Source: Candidatus Oscillochloris fontis (GTDB lineage Bacteria; Chloroflexota; Chloroflexia; Chloroflexales; Chloroflexaceae). From it: 64,000 nucleotides of DNA. Position 1 is the stretch's first letter; each line of letters begins with the position of its first letter. Of this stretch, positions 54,516-63,349 are shown one piece after another. The notes below the pieces were generated by a model. That model saw nothing but the letters and a program-made list of their open reading frames with translations. It made no database searches and was not told where the DNA came from. The translations under genes and the position numbers were made by a program. The stretch is from the NCBI RefSeq assembly GCF_004138135.1, contig NZ_RYFD01000005.1:84018-148017 (forward strand), written 5' to 3'.

Positions 54516-56084
54516 TTAGGCAGAGACACCAGGGCATGTGCAAAGTCCTTGGGGCTGAAGCCCCAAGCCCCAATTTTTGGTGTTTTTTGGCGGCGAAGCC
54601 GCCAAAAAACACCAAAAAAGATCTTCGGGAGCGGCGAAGCCGCCCCCGAACCCCCACCGGAGGTGACTTTGCCTATGCCCTGTATCAGGCACCACAATAC
54701 TGGTCTCCGTCTCCGTGGGTTCGTTGCTCGGTGTCGCGGTTGGCCCTGGCTCGCTTGTCTCCTCACCTGATGCTGAGGTCGGTGTATTCTCAGGGATGTT
54801 AGGGTTTGGTAGCGGCGTCTCGGTAGGGGACACGGTGGGTATTCGTACCACCACCGTGACAGAAGGCGGTACACCAACCAGTTGGACACCACTCGGCAGG
54901 TTGATCAACACCGGCAGTTCATAACTCCCCGGCCCCAGCCCGCCAAGATCAACACGAGCAACGAGGGTCTGTTGGGCAAGTTGATTGAGCAGCGCACTAC
55001 TGCCGGTCAGATCCAACGAAACCACCACCGGAGTGGCACTGGCCAGCAACCCATTCCCAATATTTATCAACTGGACTTCAGCGGGGAGCACCACCTGGAA
55101 ACTCTGGCTAATTGGGGCAATCAGGATCGTCACCTGGACACTCGTTGGCTCGCCGACCTGGGGCGATGTTCCCGCCGGGAAGATGATATCTGCCTGCCGC
55201 ACCAGTGGTGTGTACGCACCTTGAATATCAATCTCCTCGGTAAGCAAGACCGCAACCGCGTCGAGTGGCCCGGAGCTACCTGTAAGTGCGATCAAGGGCG
55301 GATCAATCTTGACGCCTGTGATTGTATAACCCGCATCGGGCAATCCAGCGATACTGGCCTGAACCGGCACCAACTTCAGCCCCACCACCGACGTGATCGG
55401 GATGCGTACATTCACCGTGCTAGGGTTCATCTGCACACCATCAACCACTTGACCATTCGCGTCCACCGCAGTGAGGCCAAGCGGGGCTTGGTAACTAGCG
55501 CGGAGTTGTTCGACATTGGCGGTCGTCTGTACTCCCACAACCCGTTCCACTCGATTCTGCGGCCCACTGACAGTGACACGGTCTATTGCTTGGCCAGCGG
55601 CACTGATCTGCGCTTCACCGCGCTCGAAACTAAACGGCAAATTCCCTACCACCTTCAGGTCAATCGGGACGGTATGGCTGATCAGTCGTTCGAGGCGAAT
55701 CGGAATCGCTGAAGGCGAGACGCCATCATTGGGGAGCGTGAACGAGATGGTACTCCGGGTTGCCTGTACATTGATCGGCACAATATGTTCCCCGGCATCA
55801 AAACCACTCAGGTCAACCACAGTCCGAATATCCACCGGGCGCAGTTCGGTGCGTTGGTTGCGATCCGTGCGCAGGGTAACATTGATCGTCGGCAGGGTTA
55901 CATTGGGCATGCCATTGGCATCAACAATCACCAGATTGCTATGCAGGCCAACCACCTGGGGCGTAAGACCTTCAAAGGGCACCAGTTCTTCCGGATTCTG
56001 GCTAAACGAGACAAAGGCCCAGAGTGCGAAACTCAGGCCGAATGCCAAGAGCGCACGCAGGACTGTCGAGCGTAGGGAGGTCAT
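54516..56084 (-). CDS. cdaR: CdaR-like YbbR-domain protein with repeat-derived C-terminal tail
   Basis: A 522-residue protein anchored by an N-terminal helix (LLAFGLSFALWAFVSFSQNP). About four YbbR repeats follow outside the membrane (NVTLRTDRNQRTELRPVDIR, VTVSGPQNRVERV, IALTGSSGPLDAV, VSLDLTGSSALLNQ). CdaR regulates the cyclic di-AMP synthase CdaA, whose gene ends 10 bp upstream. A Pro/Thr/Glu linker follows the repeats. The final 55 or so residues (from about DTGHRQSHLRWGFGGGF) are translated from an R3 palindromic element at 54534-54679, so the native stop appears to have been lost by its insertion. No clear ribosome site; coupling to cdaA is likely. Confidence 0.85.
   Translation of the reverse strand: MTSLRSTVLRALLAFGLSFALWAFVSFSQNPEELVPFEGLTPQVVGLHSNLVIVDANGMPNVTLPTINVTLRTDRNQRTELRPVDIRTVVDLSGFDAGEHIVPINVQATRSTISFTLPNDGVSPSAIPIRLERLISHTVPIDLKVVGNLPFSFERGEAQISAAGQAIDRVTVSGPQNRVERVVGVQTTANVEQLRASYQAPLGLTAVDANGQVVDGVQMNPSTVNVRIPITSVVGLKLVPVQASIAGLPDAGYTITGVKIDPPLIALTGSSGPLDAVAVLLTEEIDIQGAYTPLVRQADIIFPAGTSPQVGEPTSVQVTILIAPISQSFQVVLPAEVQLINIGNGLLASATPVVVSLDLTGSSALLNQLAQQTLVARVDLGGLGPGSYELPVLINLPSGVQLVGVPPSVTVVVRIPTVSPTETPLPNPNIPENTPTSASGEETSEPGPTATPSNEPTETETSIVVPDTGHRQSHLRWGFGGGFAAPEDLFWCFLAASPPKNTKNWGLGLQPQGLCTCPGVSA
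54534..54679. repeat. Complete R3 element inside the cdaR 3' end
   Basis: The ends GCATGTGCAAAGTC and GACTTTGCCTATGC form an imperfect 14-bp terminal inverted repeat. Inside are GGGGCTGAAGCCCC, a TTTTTTGGCGGCGAAGCCGCC hairpin and GGGAGCGGCGAAGCCGCCCCC. This is the most complete copy in the window, and cdaR is read through it. Confidence 0.88.
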
Positions 56085-56094
56085 GGCGTTGCCA

Positions 56095-56916
56095 TCATGA
56101 CTTCTTCTCATTATCCAACGGAACACGGAGTAATCCAGCCAACATCGTGCGCAACCGTGACTCATTCAAATAGCTGGCCATGCGGCCATCATTCACCAAT
56201 GAGATCGCGCCCGTCTCTTCAGAAACGACCACCGAGATCGCATCACTCTGTTCACTAATACCTTTAGCAGCGCGATGGCGGGTACCATAGCGGCGGGGGC
56301 CAATCACATCTTCGCTGAGGGGCATGACCACATTGGCGGCCAAGATGCGGCCTCCGCGCACAATCACGGCCATGTCGTGGAGCGGTGAGTTGGGGTAGAA
56401 GATATTGAGCAACAAGGGAGCCGAGATGCGTGAATCGAGGATGACGCCGCGATCTGCATACTCTTGAAGTTGGGTGGTACGTTCGATCACGATCAATGCA
56501 CCTACCCCTTGCTGTGAGAGTTGGGCTGTTGCGCGGCAGATCACGGTGATGGTCTCAAGCAATTCGGAGCGATTGGCACCTCCAAAGGGGCGACTGATCA
56601 GATTGCTGGAGCGCCCCAAGCTCTCAAGTGCGCGTCGCAGTTCTGGTTGGAAGAGGATGGGAACCCCAACAATTAAGGCCGGGTTGATGATATTGTTGAG
56701 GAGCCACGAGAGCGTACTCAGGCGATCATTGGCCACCGTGCCTACCACAAAGGCCGCCATCAACACCACCCCCATGCCACGGAGCAACTGCACCGCTCGC
56801 GTTCCCCGGATGATCCCGAAGATCCAGTAGAAGAAGACCGCGACGATGAGGATGTCCAGCAGGGCAAACGGTGATGTGAGTGGGTTGAGTCGCGACCAGA
56901 GACGTGCGAAATCCAT
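56095..56916 (-). CDS. cdaA: Diadenylate cyclase CdaA
   Basis: A 273-residue membrane enzyme that makes cyclic di-AMP from two ATP. Three N-terminal helices (ILIVAVFFYWIFGIIRGTR, GMGVVLMAAFVVGTVAN and a third) precede the DAC domain. The RHR motif is intact (GTRHRAAKGISEQSDA, R213-R215). The usual DGA motif reads DMA here (LHDMAVIV, D181-M182-A183). The catalytic Asp is kept but the following Gly is Met. ATG 56916 is preferred to a TTG farther upstream. cdaR follows after 10 bp, the standard cdaA-cdaR arrangement. Confidence 0.92.
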   Translation of the reverse strand: MDFARLWSRLNPLTSPFALLDILIVAVFFYWIFGIIRGTRAVQLLRGMGVVLMAAFVVGTVANDRLSTLSWLLNNIINPALIVGVPILFQPELRRALESLGRSSNLISRPFGGANRSELLETITVICRATAQLSQQGVGALIVIERTTQLQEYADRGVILDSRISAPLLLNIFYPNSPLHDMAVIVRGGRILAANVVMPLSEDVIGPRRYGTRHRAAKGISEQSDAISVVVSEETGAISLVNDGRMASYLNESRLRTMLAGLLRVPLDNEKKS

Positions 56917-57016
56917 AATCAAGCACAGCAAACTGGGAACGATGGGCCAAGTGAGAATAGGAGCGCATACGCTTTAGATTCAGGGTACCCTAAAGCGGGA
57001 TATTATGCAAGATGAT

Positions 57017-60000
57017 CTACGACCCTTTCTGCTGCGTTTGACGCTGTTGGAGCATCCGGTTTGCCGCTGAAGCTAGGGCTTCGACGCGCTCCTTCTCAAC
57101 ACCCTCCATTTTGAGCATACGGTTATAGAGTTGAGCAGCCTGACTATACTCTTCGCGGCGCATGAGCATATCACCAAGCAGGTAGTAGGCTTCGAGATCT
57201 TTCTGATCAAGCCCGATGATCTGGTGCAACTCCGCAATCGCGCCGTCGTAGTCGCGTTGCTGGGCGAAGATACGGGCGATCTGTTTCTTCTCCGCAATCG
57301 CCTCGGAGGTACGCCGGGCGAGGGTGTGCATCAGGGCTAACCATTGGCGCGCCTCGACATCATTCGGGGCGATCTGGACAATCTTGTCGTAGACTTGGCG
57401 TGCCTTTTCGTGTTGGCTCAACATCCAATGGACTTGCGCCGCTTCTTGGAGTGAGGTAACCGCATCCTTGAGTTGCCCCGCCTTGCGCATCAGTTCGGCG
57501 GCGCGCATCAGGCCATCTACGCCCTTATCGAGGTAGCCACGGCGCAATTGGAGCCGCGCCAGCCGCCCACTGATGGTGATATGGTTGGGAGCCAACTTCA
57601 GTGCATATTCGAGCATCTCGATTGCCCGATCCAACTGCTGTCCATCCTCATAATAGGTGGCCAGTTCTTCAAGCTGGGTGAGCGCCTCCGGCAACTTCCC
57701 TTGGCGGAAGTAGATGTCGGCCAACTTCGTATGGATCATGCGGTCGTAGGGGACGAACTTCTTGGCTTCCAGGAGTGCCTGTTCTGCGCCTTGCAGATCA
57801 TCACTGGCTGCATAGGCTTCGGCCATGCGGCGGGCCAGATCGCCCTTGGAGAGCGGTACTGCAAATGTATGCTTGATGTTGGGGTCGCTGGTTGTGGCTG
57901 CAACCGCCTGGCCCTTATGGAGTTGCTTTAAGGCTGCTTCGGCATTCCCTTGGGCAATATGGCTATCGGCACTAGCCTGGTAGATCAAGACGGGTGAGAG
58001 GAGCGTCGCTTCTTCGCTGCCAATAATTGCGAGGGCTTGTTCAAGTTCGAGCAATGCCGAGTTGTGTTGCCCAGCCTGTTGTTGGAGGACGGCCAGAATG
58101 TAGTGCAGAATGCTGGCATCCGCGATCAGCATCGCCGAACGATATTCTGCCTGGATGGGGCCAAACTCCTGAGGGCGTTGCTTGAGTTGATCGAGCAGGG
58201 TGGCTAAGGAATCCCACACATCAGCGGGTTGATTGGCCATCAGAGCGAGGGTAATGTTGAGGCGCGCAATCCCGATCAGATCGTTGGGGCTGCCGAGTTC
58301 CATCGCCTTGCGGAACTCATCGAGCGCAGCTTCAAAGCGCTCCAGTTTGAGCAGCGCGACCCCATACTGCATATGCACATCACGGTTTTTGGGTGCCCAT
58401 TGTAGCAGGCGACGGTACTCTTCAAGCGCCTTATTGGTCTGGCCGAGGCGATAGTAGGTATTGGCGACGTGGATTGATTGGTCAACCGCCTCATCAAGCC
58501 GTCCGGCATTCTTCAGAATTTCAGCCAAACGGGTGCGGGTATTGGTTGTATCGGGAGAGAGTTCGATATAGCGAAAATAGACATCAATCGCCTTTTCGGG
58601 TTCATTGCGCACCCGGAAAGTATCAATCAGGAGTTGATATTTGGTCAACGCCTCTTCGGGGCGACCCTGGCGCTCGTAGATCTCGCCCATGCGCAGGTGG
58701 ATGGGCAGATAATCAACATTGATCCGAATGACCTCATGGCAGGCATCAAGCGCGGCCTCGATCAATCCTTGGTTGAGGTAATTGCCACTAATCGTTACCC
58801 ACTTCTCTGTTTCGCTATCCAACCCGGCCGTATCGATCTGGGTGGGAGGTGGGAAGTTGGGTTCAATCGCCATTGGCATCGTTTCGAGGATCAGGATGGG
58901 TTCAGAGATGGCTTTGGGTTCGGGTTGTTTATTCAGTCCCCCAGTTGTACCAGGGCGATCACTGCGTAAGAAATCGGTAATTGGGCGGATCTTGCCCCAA
59001 CTCTCCGGCAGATCTTCGTCACTGGGCGATGAAGACGAATTAGATGTAGATTGTGGAGTCAGTGCGCCGGTGCCAATCGTGCGCAGTTTGGCAAACATGT
59101 TGCGTTCGGAGAGCTCTTTGGCCCGTGCCTTAAACTCACCGGCGCGATCCCGCCCCCAGCGTTTACTCTCTAGGAAATCGGCGAGGGTGGAGTAGAGCGC
59201 AGCCGCACGTGCAATATCGCCAATATCGCGGTAGATCGTTGCCGCCGACTCATACATATTGATCAGGTCATCCGATTCAGCCCGCCCAATTGATTCCAGA
59301 TCAACCAGACCAATTGTCTGCTCAAACTCCTGGGCGGCCTGGGGCAATTGCCCTAGTTCACGGTGGCTCTGGCCGAGTGCAAAGTGGGCCGAGAGGGCGT
59401 ATTCGGGATCATTGGCGGCCCGGTTGAGTACCCCCACCGCTGACTTATGGTCGTTGCGTTCTTGGTAGATCAAGCCCAACGAGTAGAAGACATCGGCGCG
59501 TTCCAACCCGGCGGCAATCGCCTGCTCATAGAGATCAGCCGCGCCATCGGCATCACCCGCCTCTTGGCGCTTGATCGCCTGTTCCAGCAGTTTTTCGGCC
59601 TGGAACTGCTGCGAGCGCAGCATACCAGTCATACTGGTGGGGTGAATGGGCAGATCATGGTTGGTTGGCGCTGCCGAGGATGCCACACCCGCTGCGCGCG
59701 CCATGGCATCACGCAGGGTGACGATCAGATCCTTGGCTTCGCGAGAATTGGGATCAAGCCGTAATGCCACCTCTGCCGCCTCAGCGGCGCGGTCATATTT
59801 TTGGATCTCGTAGAGGCGGCGGGCCAGGGCCAAATACTCATTCACCGCATCACGCACTGAACCCAACTCCTCATAGAGCCGTGCCAAACGCTGGCGCTGG
59901 TCGTCCATTTCGGGACGTAAATTGAGCAGTTCGCGCAGCGGTTCAACCGCCTGGGCCGGGCGACGCTGGCTGATATGCAGATCGACCAAACTGCGGTAGC

Positions 60001-60292
60001 TCTCGATGGCTGCTTGGATATTCCCCTGCCGACTATTGCCTAGGGCAATGTAGTTGAGGTGGAAGGCATTATTCGGATCGGCTGTGCGCAGTTCGGTAAA
60101 GATCTGGAGGGCACGATCCAATTTGCCGGTGTTAAAGAGCGCCACCGCAGCCGCAATCCGCGCGTCGGTATCTTGGGAAAACTCCTGGAGCGCTCGGATA
60201 GCGCTCTTCAGTGATTCTTCCCAACGTCCGGCGCGAGCCGCCTCACGGCTCTGCTCCATCGCTCGCTCGAAGATTGCGCGGTTTCCTGCCAT
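57017..60292 (-). CDS. Large tetratricopeptide-repeat protein
   Basis: A 1091-residue protein made almost entirely of TPR helical pairs, for example ALQIFTELRTADPNNAFHLN, DVHMQYGVALLKLERFEAAL and LEAYYLLGDMLMRREEYSQA. A low-complexity Ser/Pro linker at about 395-480 splits two TPR blocks. It has no signal peptide or membrane helix. TPR proteins hold complexes together; the partner is unknown. It lies upstream of cdaA (100-bp gap) and downstream of argF on the same strand. Confidence 0.88.
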   Translation of the reverse strand: MAGNRAIFERAMEQSREAARAGRWEESLKSAIRALQEFSQDTDARIAAAVALFNTGKLDRALQIFTELRTADPNNAFHLNYIALGNSRQGNIQAAIESYRSLVDLHISQRRPAQAVEPLRELLNLRPEMDDQRQRLARLYEELGSVRDAVNEYLALARRLYEIQKYDRAAEAAEVALRLDPNSREAKDLIVTLRDAMARAAGVASSAAPTNHDLPIHPTSMTGMLRSQQFQAEKLLEQAIKRQEAGDADGAADLYEQAIAAGLERADVFYSLGLIYQERNDHKSAVGVLNRAANDPEYALSAHFALGQSHRELGQLPQAAQEFEQTIGLVDLESIGRAESDDLINMYESAATIYRDIGDIARAAALYSTLADFLESKRWGRDRAGEFKARAKELSERNMFAKLRTIGTGALTPQSTSNSSSSPSDEDLPESWGKIRPITDFLRSDRPGTTGGLNKQPEPKAISEPILILETMPMAIEPNFPPPTQIDTAGLDSETEKWVTISGNYLNQGLIEAALDACHEVIRINVDYLPIHLRMGEIYERQGRPEEALTKYQLLIDTFRVRNEPEKAIDVYFRYIELSPDTTNTRTRLAEILKNAGRLDEAVDQSIHVANTYYRLGQTNKALEEYRRLLQWAPKNRDVHMQYGVALLKLERFEAALDEFRKAMELGSPNDLIGIARLNITLALMANQPADVWDSLATLLDQLKQRPQEFGPIQAEYRSAMLIADASILHYILAVLQQQAGQHNSALLELEQALAIIGSEEATLLSPVLIYQASADSHIAQGNAEAALKQLHKGQAVAATTSDPNIKHTFAVPLSKGDLARRMAEAYAASDDLQGAEQALLEAKKFVPYDRMIHTKLADIYFRQGKLPEALTQLEELATYYEDGQQLDRAIEMLEYALKLAPNHITISGRLARLQLRRGYLDKGVDGLMRAAELMRKAGQLKDAVTSLQEAAQVHWMLSQHEKARQVYDKIVQIAPNDVEARQWLALMHTLARRTSEAIAEKKQIARIFAQQRDYDGAIAELHQIIGLDQKDLEAYYLLGDMLMRREEYSQAAQLYNRMLKMEGVEKERVEALASAANRMLQQRQTQQKGS

Positions 60293-60358
60293 AACCAGTC
60301 TTTAATAATGCACAATGCCAAGCTGCACGCTACCCAGCGTAGGGTGCTCAGAGCATTG

Positions 60359-61294
60359 TTACACACCTAAAAGCGTCAGCACCAGAGCCTTCTGAACATG
60401 GAGCCGGTTCTCTGCTTGGTCGAAGATGACCGAACGTGGCCCATCAACGATCTCCGCACTCACCTCTTCGCCCCGGTGGGCGGGGAGGCAGTGCATGGCC
60501 AAGGCCGCGCTACCAGCTTGGGCCATGAGGTTCGCATCCACCCGGTATGGCTCGAAGACCGGGCGGCGGCGGGCGGCTTCGTGTTCCTGGCCCATTGAGG
60601 CCCATACATCAGTATACACGGCGTGTGCATCGGTAACTGCCTCAGTCGGCGAGGTTGTGATGGTAATCGTCGCATCGCTCTCGGCGGCAAGTACCTCGGC
60701 GCGCGCCACAATCTCCGGGTCGGGCAGGTAATCCTGGGGTGCGCCGACGGCGACGTTGACGCCTAGGGTAGCACCCAGCAGCAACAGCGAATTGCAGACA
60801 TTGTTGCCATCACCTACATAGGCCAACTTGAGACCTTGGAGCCGTCCGAAATGCTCGCGCAGGGTGAGCATGTCGGCGAGGGCTTGGCAGGGATGCTCAA
60901 CATCACACAGGGCATTGATCACCGGCACTGTCGCATAACGCGCCAGCGTCTCGACGGTGCTGTGCTTAAAGACCCGTGCCGCAATCACCTGCACCCAACG
61001 GCTCAGGTTGCGCGCCACATCGGGGACGCTCTCGCGTCCACCCATGTCAATGTCGTTGGCCGAGAGGTAACTCGGATGCCCGCCGAGTTGGGTCATTCCG
61101 GCCTCAAAGGCGACGCGGGTGCGTAACGAGGGCTTCTCGAAGACCAGCGCCAGTGTGCGGCCCTGCATCGGTAATCCCGGATGCACCCCTCGTCCGACGG
61201 CGTACCACTCAGCCTTCAGCGCTGCCGCTCGATCCAGCAGGGCTTCCGACTCTTCCCGGTTCATATCGGTGACGGAGAGAAAATGGCGTACCAT
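60359..61294 (-). CDS. argF: Ornithine carbamoyltransferase
   Basis: A 311-residue enzyme that makes citrulline from ornithine and carbamoyl phosphate in arginine synthesis. The carbamoyl-phosphate loop is FEKPSLRTRVAFE; HPCQALADMLTL and YVGDGNNVCNSLL follow; the ornithine-side motif is VDANLM-like; and HCLPAHRGEEV is the catalytic Cys segment. The length is normal. The substrate comes from CarAB (carB at 23296-26526). An R4 palindrome lies just upstream of the gene. Confidence 0.95.
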   Translation of the reverse strand: MVRHFLSVTDMNREESEALLDRAAALKAEWYAVGRGVHPGLPMQGRTLALVFEKPSLRTRVAFEAGMTQLGGHPSYLSANDIDMGGRESVPDVARNLSRWVQVIAARVFKHSTVETLARYATVPVINALCDVEHPCQALADMLTLREHFGRLQGLKLAYVGDGNNVCNSLLLLGATLGVNVAVGAPQDYLPDPEIVARAEVLAAESDATITITTSPTEAVTDAHAVYTDVWASMGQEHEAARRRPVFEPYRVDANLMAQAGSAALAMHCLPAHRGEEVSAEIVDGPRSVIFDQAENRLHVQKALVLTLLGV

Positions 61295-61350
61295 CAGTCA
61301 ATACTACTTTCTTGTGTAACTGTTCACACTTGGGGTAAACAGAATCCTTG

Positions 61351-61434
61351 TTTTGACGCCAAGGCGCAAAGACGCAAAGGTTTTGATCGGAGCATATCTT
61401 GAAGGCTTTGCGCCTTGGCGTCTTGGCGTCAAAA
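61351..61434. repeat. R4 palindrome
   Basis: The left arm TTTTGACGCCAAGGCGCAAA continues GACGCAAAGG. The right arm GGCTTTGCGCCTTGGCGTC leads into TTGGCGTCAAAA. It lies between the DnaI-like gene stop and the argF start on the minus strand; a terminator role is possible. The rest of the 194-bp gap shows nothing else. Confidence 0.8.
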
Positions 61435-61488
61435 CCGGGATGCTAGGAGCACTGTGAGCAGGTACTTTACTTATCGCTGTGATCTCGT

Positions 61489-62355
61489 TCATGACCAATT
61501 GCGCGACCCCTTGGCGCGGCTTTCAGGGCGTCGCTTGCGCGTACCAAAGCGCTGATCTACACCTATACGCCGGTAGTCGCCAGCATCAAGGATAACCCGT
61601 TCGGGACAGAGGGCGACATCTTCCATACGTGAAAGGATGCGCGGGTCAATATCCTTCGGCTCCCGATTACTCGTAATCACGGTGGGTAGAGCATAATTAT
61701 AGCGGTGGTTAATAATCTGGTAAAGTTTCTCTCTGGCCCATGGGGTCGCATTTTCGGTACCAAGATCATCAAGAATCAACAATTTGGCTTGGCGCACCTG
61801 ATCGAAGCGCTCATCATAGGCCACCTCGGAGTGCGGACCGAAGGTGGAACGTAGGTGATCGAGCAAGTCGGGCACGACCGTAAAGAGCACTTCGGTGTTC
61901 ATTTTGAGCACCTCGTTGGCAATAGCGGCAGCTAGATGGGTCTTGCCACTGCCATAGCCTCCATACAGAATCAGCCAGCCGCGTGGGTTGCGCGCAAACT
62001 CGGTTGCCCGTGAGAAGGCGCGCACGACACCGGGGATGTTGCGGTCAAAGTTCTCGAAGGTCTTATCGCGGAAGGGTTCAATATTACTAATCTTGAGCAA
62101 CTTGAGGCTGCGCATGCGCTGGATCTCATCATCCTTGCAATGGCAGGGGATGAGACGACCAAAATCGGGATGGCCATACTGCACATCGCGCACATAGAAA
62201 CCAGCCCCGCGACATGTGGGGCAATTCGGGTCGGCGGGACTCTCAGAGATCGGAGTCGTCGCTTCCGCGTCGGTAGAGTTGTCCCAACTGCCCGTCGGTG
62301 TATTTTTCAATGTTGATAGGTCGTTCGGTGCGATTTTGCGCATTTTCTCGTCCAT
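61489..62355 (-). CDS. DnaI/DnaC-like helicase loader ATPase
   Basis: A 288-residue AAA+ ATPase. The N-terminal region contains a zinc-binding cluster (NCPTCRGAGFYV, then IPCHCK) as in DnaI-type loaders. Walker A is YGGYGSGKTHLAAAI, Walker B is AKLLILDDLGTE, sensor 1 is VITSNREP, and the arginine finger region is DPRILSRMED. It probably loads the replicative helicase DnaB together with the DnaD-like protein. ATG 62355 lies inside the DnaD-like gene, giving a 113-bp overlap. IstB-type transposition ATPases are a related alternative, but the neighbour argues against that. Confidence 0.85.
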   Translation of the reverse strand: MDEKMRKIAPNDLSTLKNTPTGSWDNSTDAEATTPISESPADPNCPTCRGAGFYVRDVQYGHPDFGRLIPCHCKDDEIQRMRSLKLLKISNIEPFRDKTFENFDRNIPGVVRAFSRATEFARNPRGWLILYGGYGSGKTHLAAAIANEVLKMNTEVLFTVVPDLLDHLRSTFGPHSEVAYDERFDQVRQAKLLILDDLGTENATPWAREKLYQIINHRYNYALPTVITSNREPKDIDPRILSRMEDVALCPERVILDAGDYRRIGVDQRFGTRKRRPESRAKGSRNWS

Positions 62356-62953
62356 CGGACGCCCACCTCTCCAAAACCTTACGAATATAGCGCCATGAAC
62401 GGGCATTGGCACGCACCGCTTCGCGGATGGCCTCTTCGATCCATGCCCTGGGGAACCGTTCTTCCGCTTCGCGTAACTCCTCGATCAAGATCGGGGTGAC
62501 CAGCCCAATATTCTGTTCATACAGCCGCACCACCGATACCGGCTCCGCATGCACCGCATTCGGGCTGAGAACCGCTCGTGCCAGCACCATCTCCTCGGCC
62601 CAGGCGCGGTTGGCGGCGGTATGCACGAGATACCAATTGCCCACCCGCCCACCCGCCGGGATGGCCACATGCAGCAGGCTCGCCCGCTGTACGGCTGCTT
62701 CCAAGCCCTCCGCCAACAGATCCTCGTAGGGGCGCAATTTTGAGACCATACGCAACGAGCGCCGCAGCACCTGATCGCTCAGCAACTCCTCCCAACTCAA
62801 GCGGCGTGGTGTCCCACGCTGACGACTGAGGCGGTAGAAGATGTGCAGTGTCACCTTCAACTCACTCGCCAGACTGATCGTCGGGAGCACTTCGCTGAAG
62901 AATTCGGGTGGCAGGCCAACCAGACGATCAGTTGAGAAGCCGGCGAAGGCCAT
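62243..62953 (-). CDS. DnaD-domain primosome protein
   Basis: A 236-residue protein. An N-terminal winged-helix-like region (VTLHIFYRLSRQRGTPRRLS) precedes a C-terminal DnaD/DnaB_2 domain (RFPRAWIEEAIREAVRANAR, WRYIRKVLERW) and the KYTDGQLGQLYRR tail resembling the DnaD family end. Such proteins remodel DNA and recruit the helicase loader during replication initiation or restart. The ATG at 62953 has GAGG five bases upstream; the frame before it is intergenic and repeat sequence. Its last 113 bp are shared with the DnaI-like gene in another frame. Confidence 0.83.
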   Translation of the reverse strand: MAFAGFSTDRLVGLPPEFFSEVLPTISLASELKVTLHIFYRLSRQRGTPRRLSWEELLSDQVLRRSLRMVSKLRPYEDLLAEGLEAAVQRASLLHVAIPAGGRVGNWYLVHTAANRAWAEEMVLARAVLSPNAVHAEPVSVVRLYEQNIGLVTPILIEELREAEERFPRAWIEEAIREAVRANARSWRYIRKVLERWASDGRENAQNRTERPINIEKYTDGQLGQLYRRGSDDSDL

Positions 62954-63043
62954 AGCGACCTCATTGTAGTTGGAGATGCGTATGTTACTCCATGGTACCA
63001 CATCCTGGGGGAGTCTTTGGGGCGTCGCCGCAAAACATCCTTC

Positions 63044-63067
63044 GTAGGGGCGCGTCGCGACGCGCCC
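63044..63067. repeat. Truncated R1 palindrome
   Basis: GTAGGGGCGCGTCGCGACGC is followed by GCCC but lacks the usual CCTAC end. Its right end is replaced by the start of the 14-bp inverted repeat at 63069. Confidence 0.75.
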
Positions 63068-63068
63068 T

Positions 63069-63258
63069 ATACCCCTCAAGCTACGCGATGTGGTGTCATC
63101 AAAACGCTGGAAATCATCGCCCCCCAACCAACACGGGCGTTGGGAATAGGGCACGGGGCACATCAGGATCGTCCCCCTTCGCCGGTGAGCGAAGCCCACG
63201 GGAGCGGGACTGGGGAGGGAGGGTCAGCGACACCACGATGCCCAAGCTTGAGGGGTAT
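63069..63258. repeat. 190-bp element bounded by a perfect 14-bp inverted repeat
   Basis: ATACCCCTCAAGCT at 63069-63082 and its exact complement at 63245-63258 bound 162 bp without a convincing gene. This could be a MITE-like insertion or the outer region of the adjacent insertion sequence. Downstream, to 63349, only a GCGCATCGTGATGCGC palindrome (63326-63341) is seen. Confidence 0.5.
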
Positions 63259-63349
63259 CGGGGCACGTCGCGGTACGTCAGCACGCAAGGGGTGCGTGGA
63301 GAGGGTGATGGCGCATGGGGCAAAGCGCATCGTGATGCGCGATAGGTCG

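Noticed and set aside
61489..62355. IstB transposition helper ATPase
   Set aside because: No IstA transposase adjoins it, a DnaD-domain gene overlaps it, and the N-terminal zinc cluster fits DnaI-type loaders.
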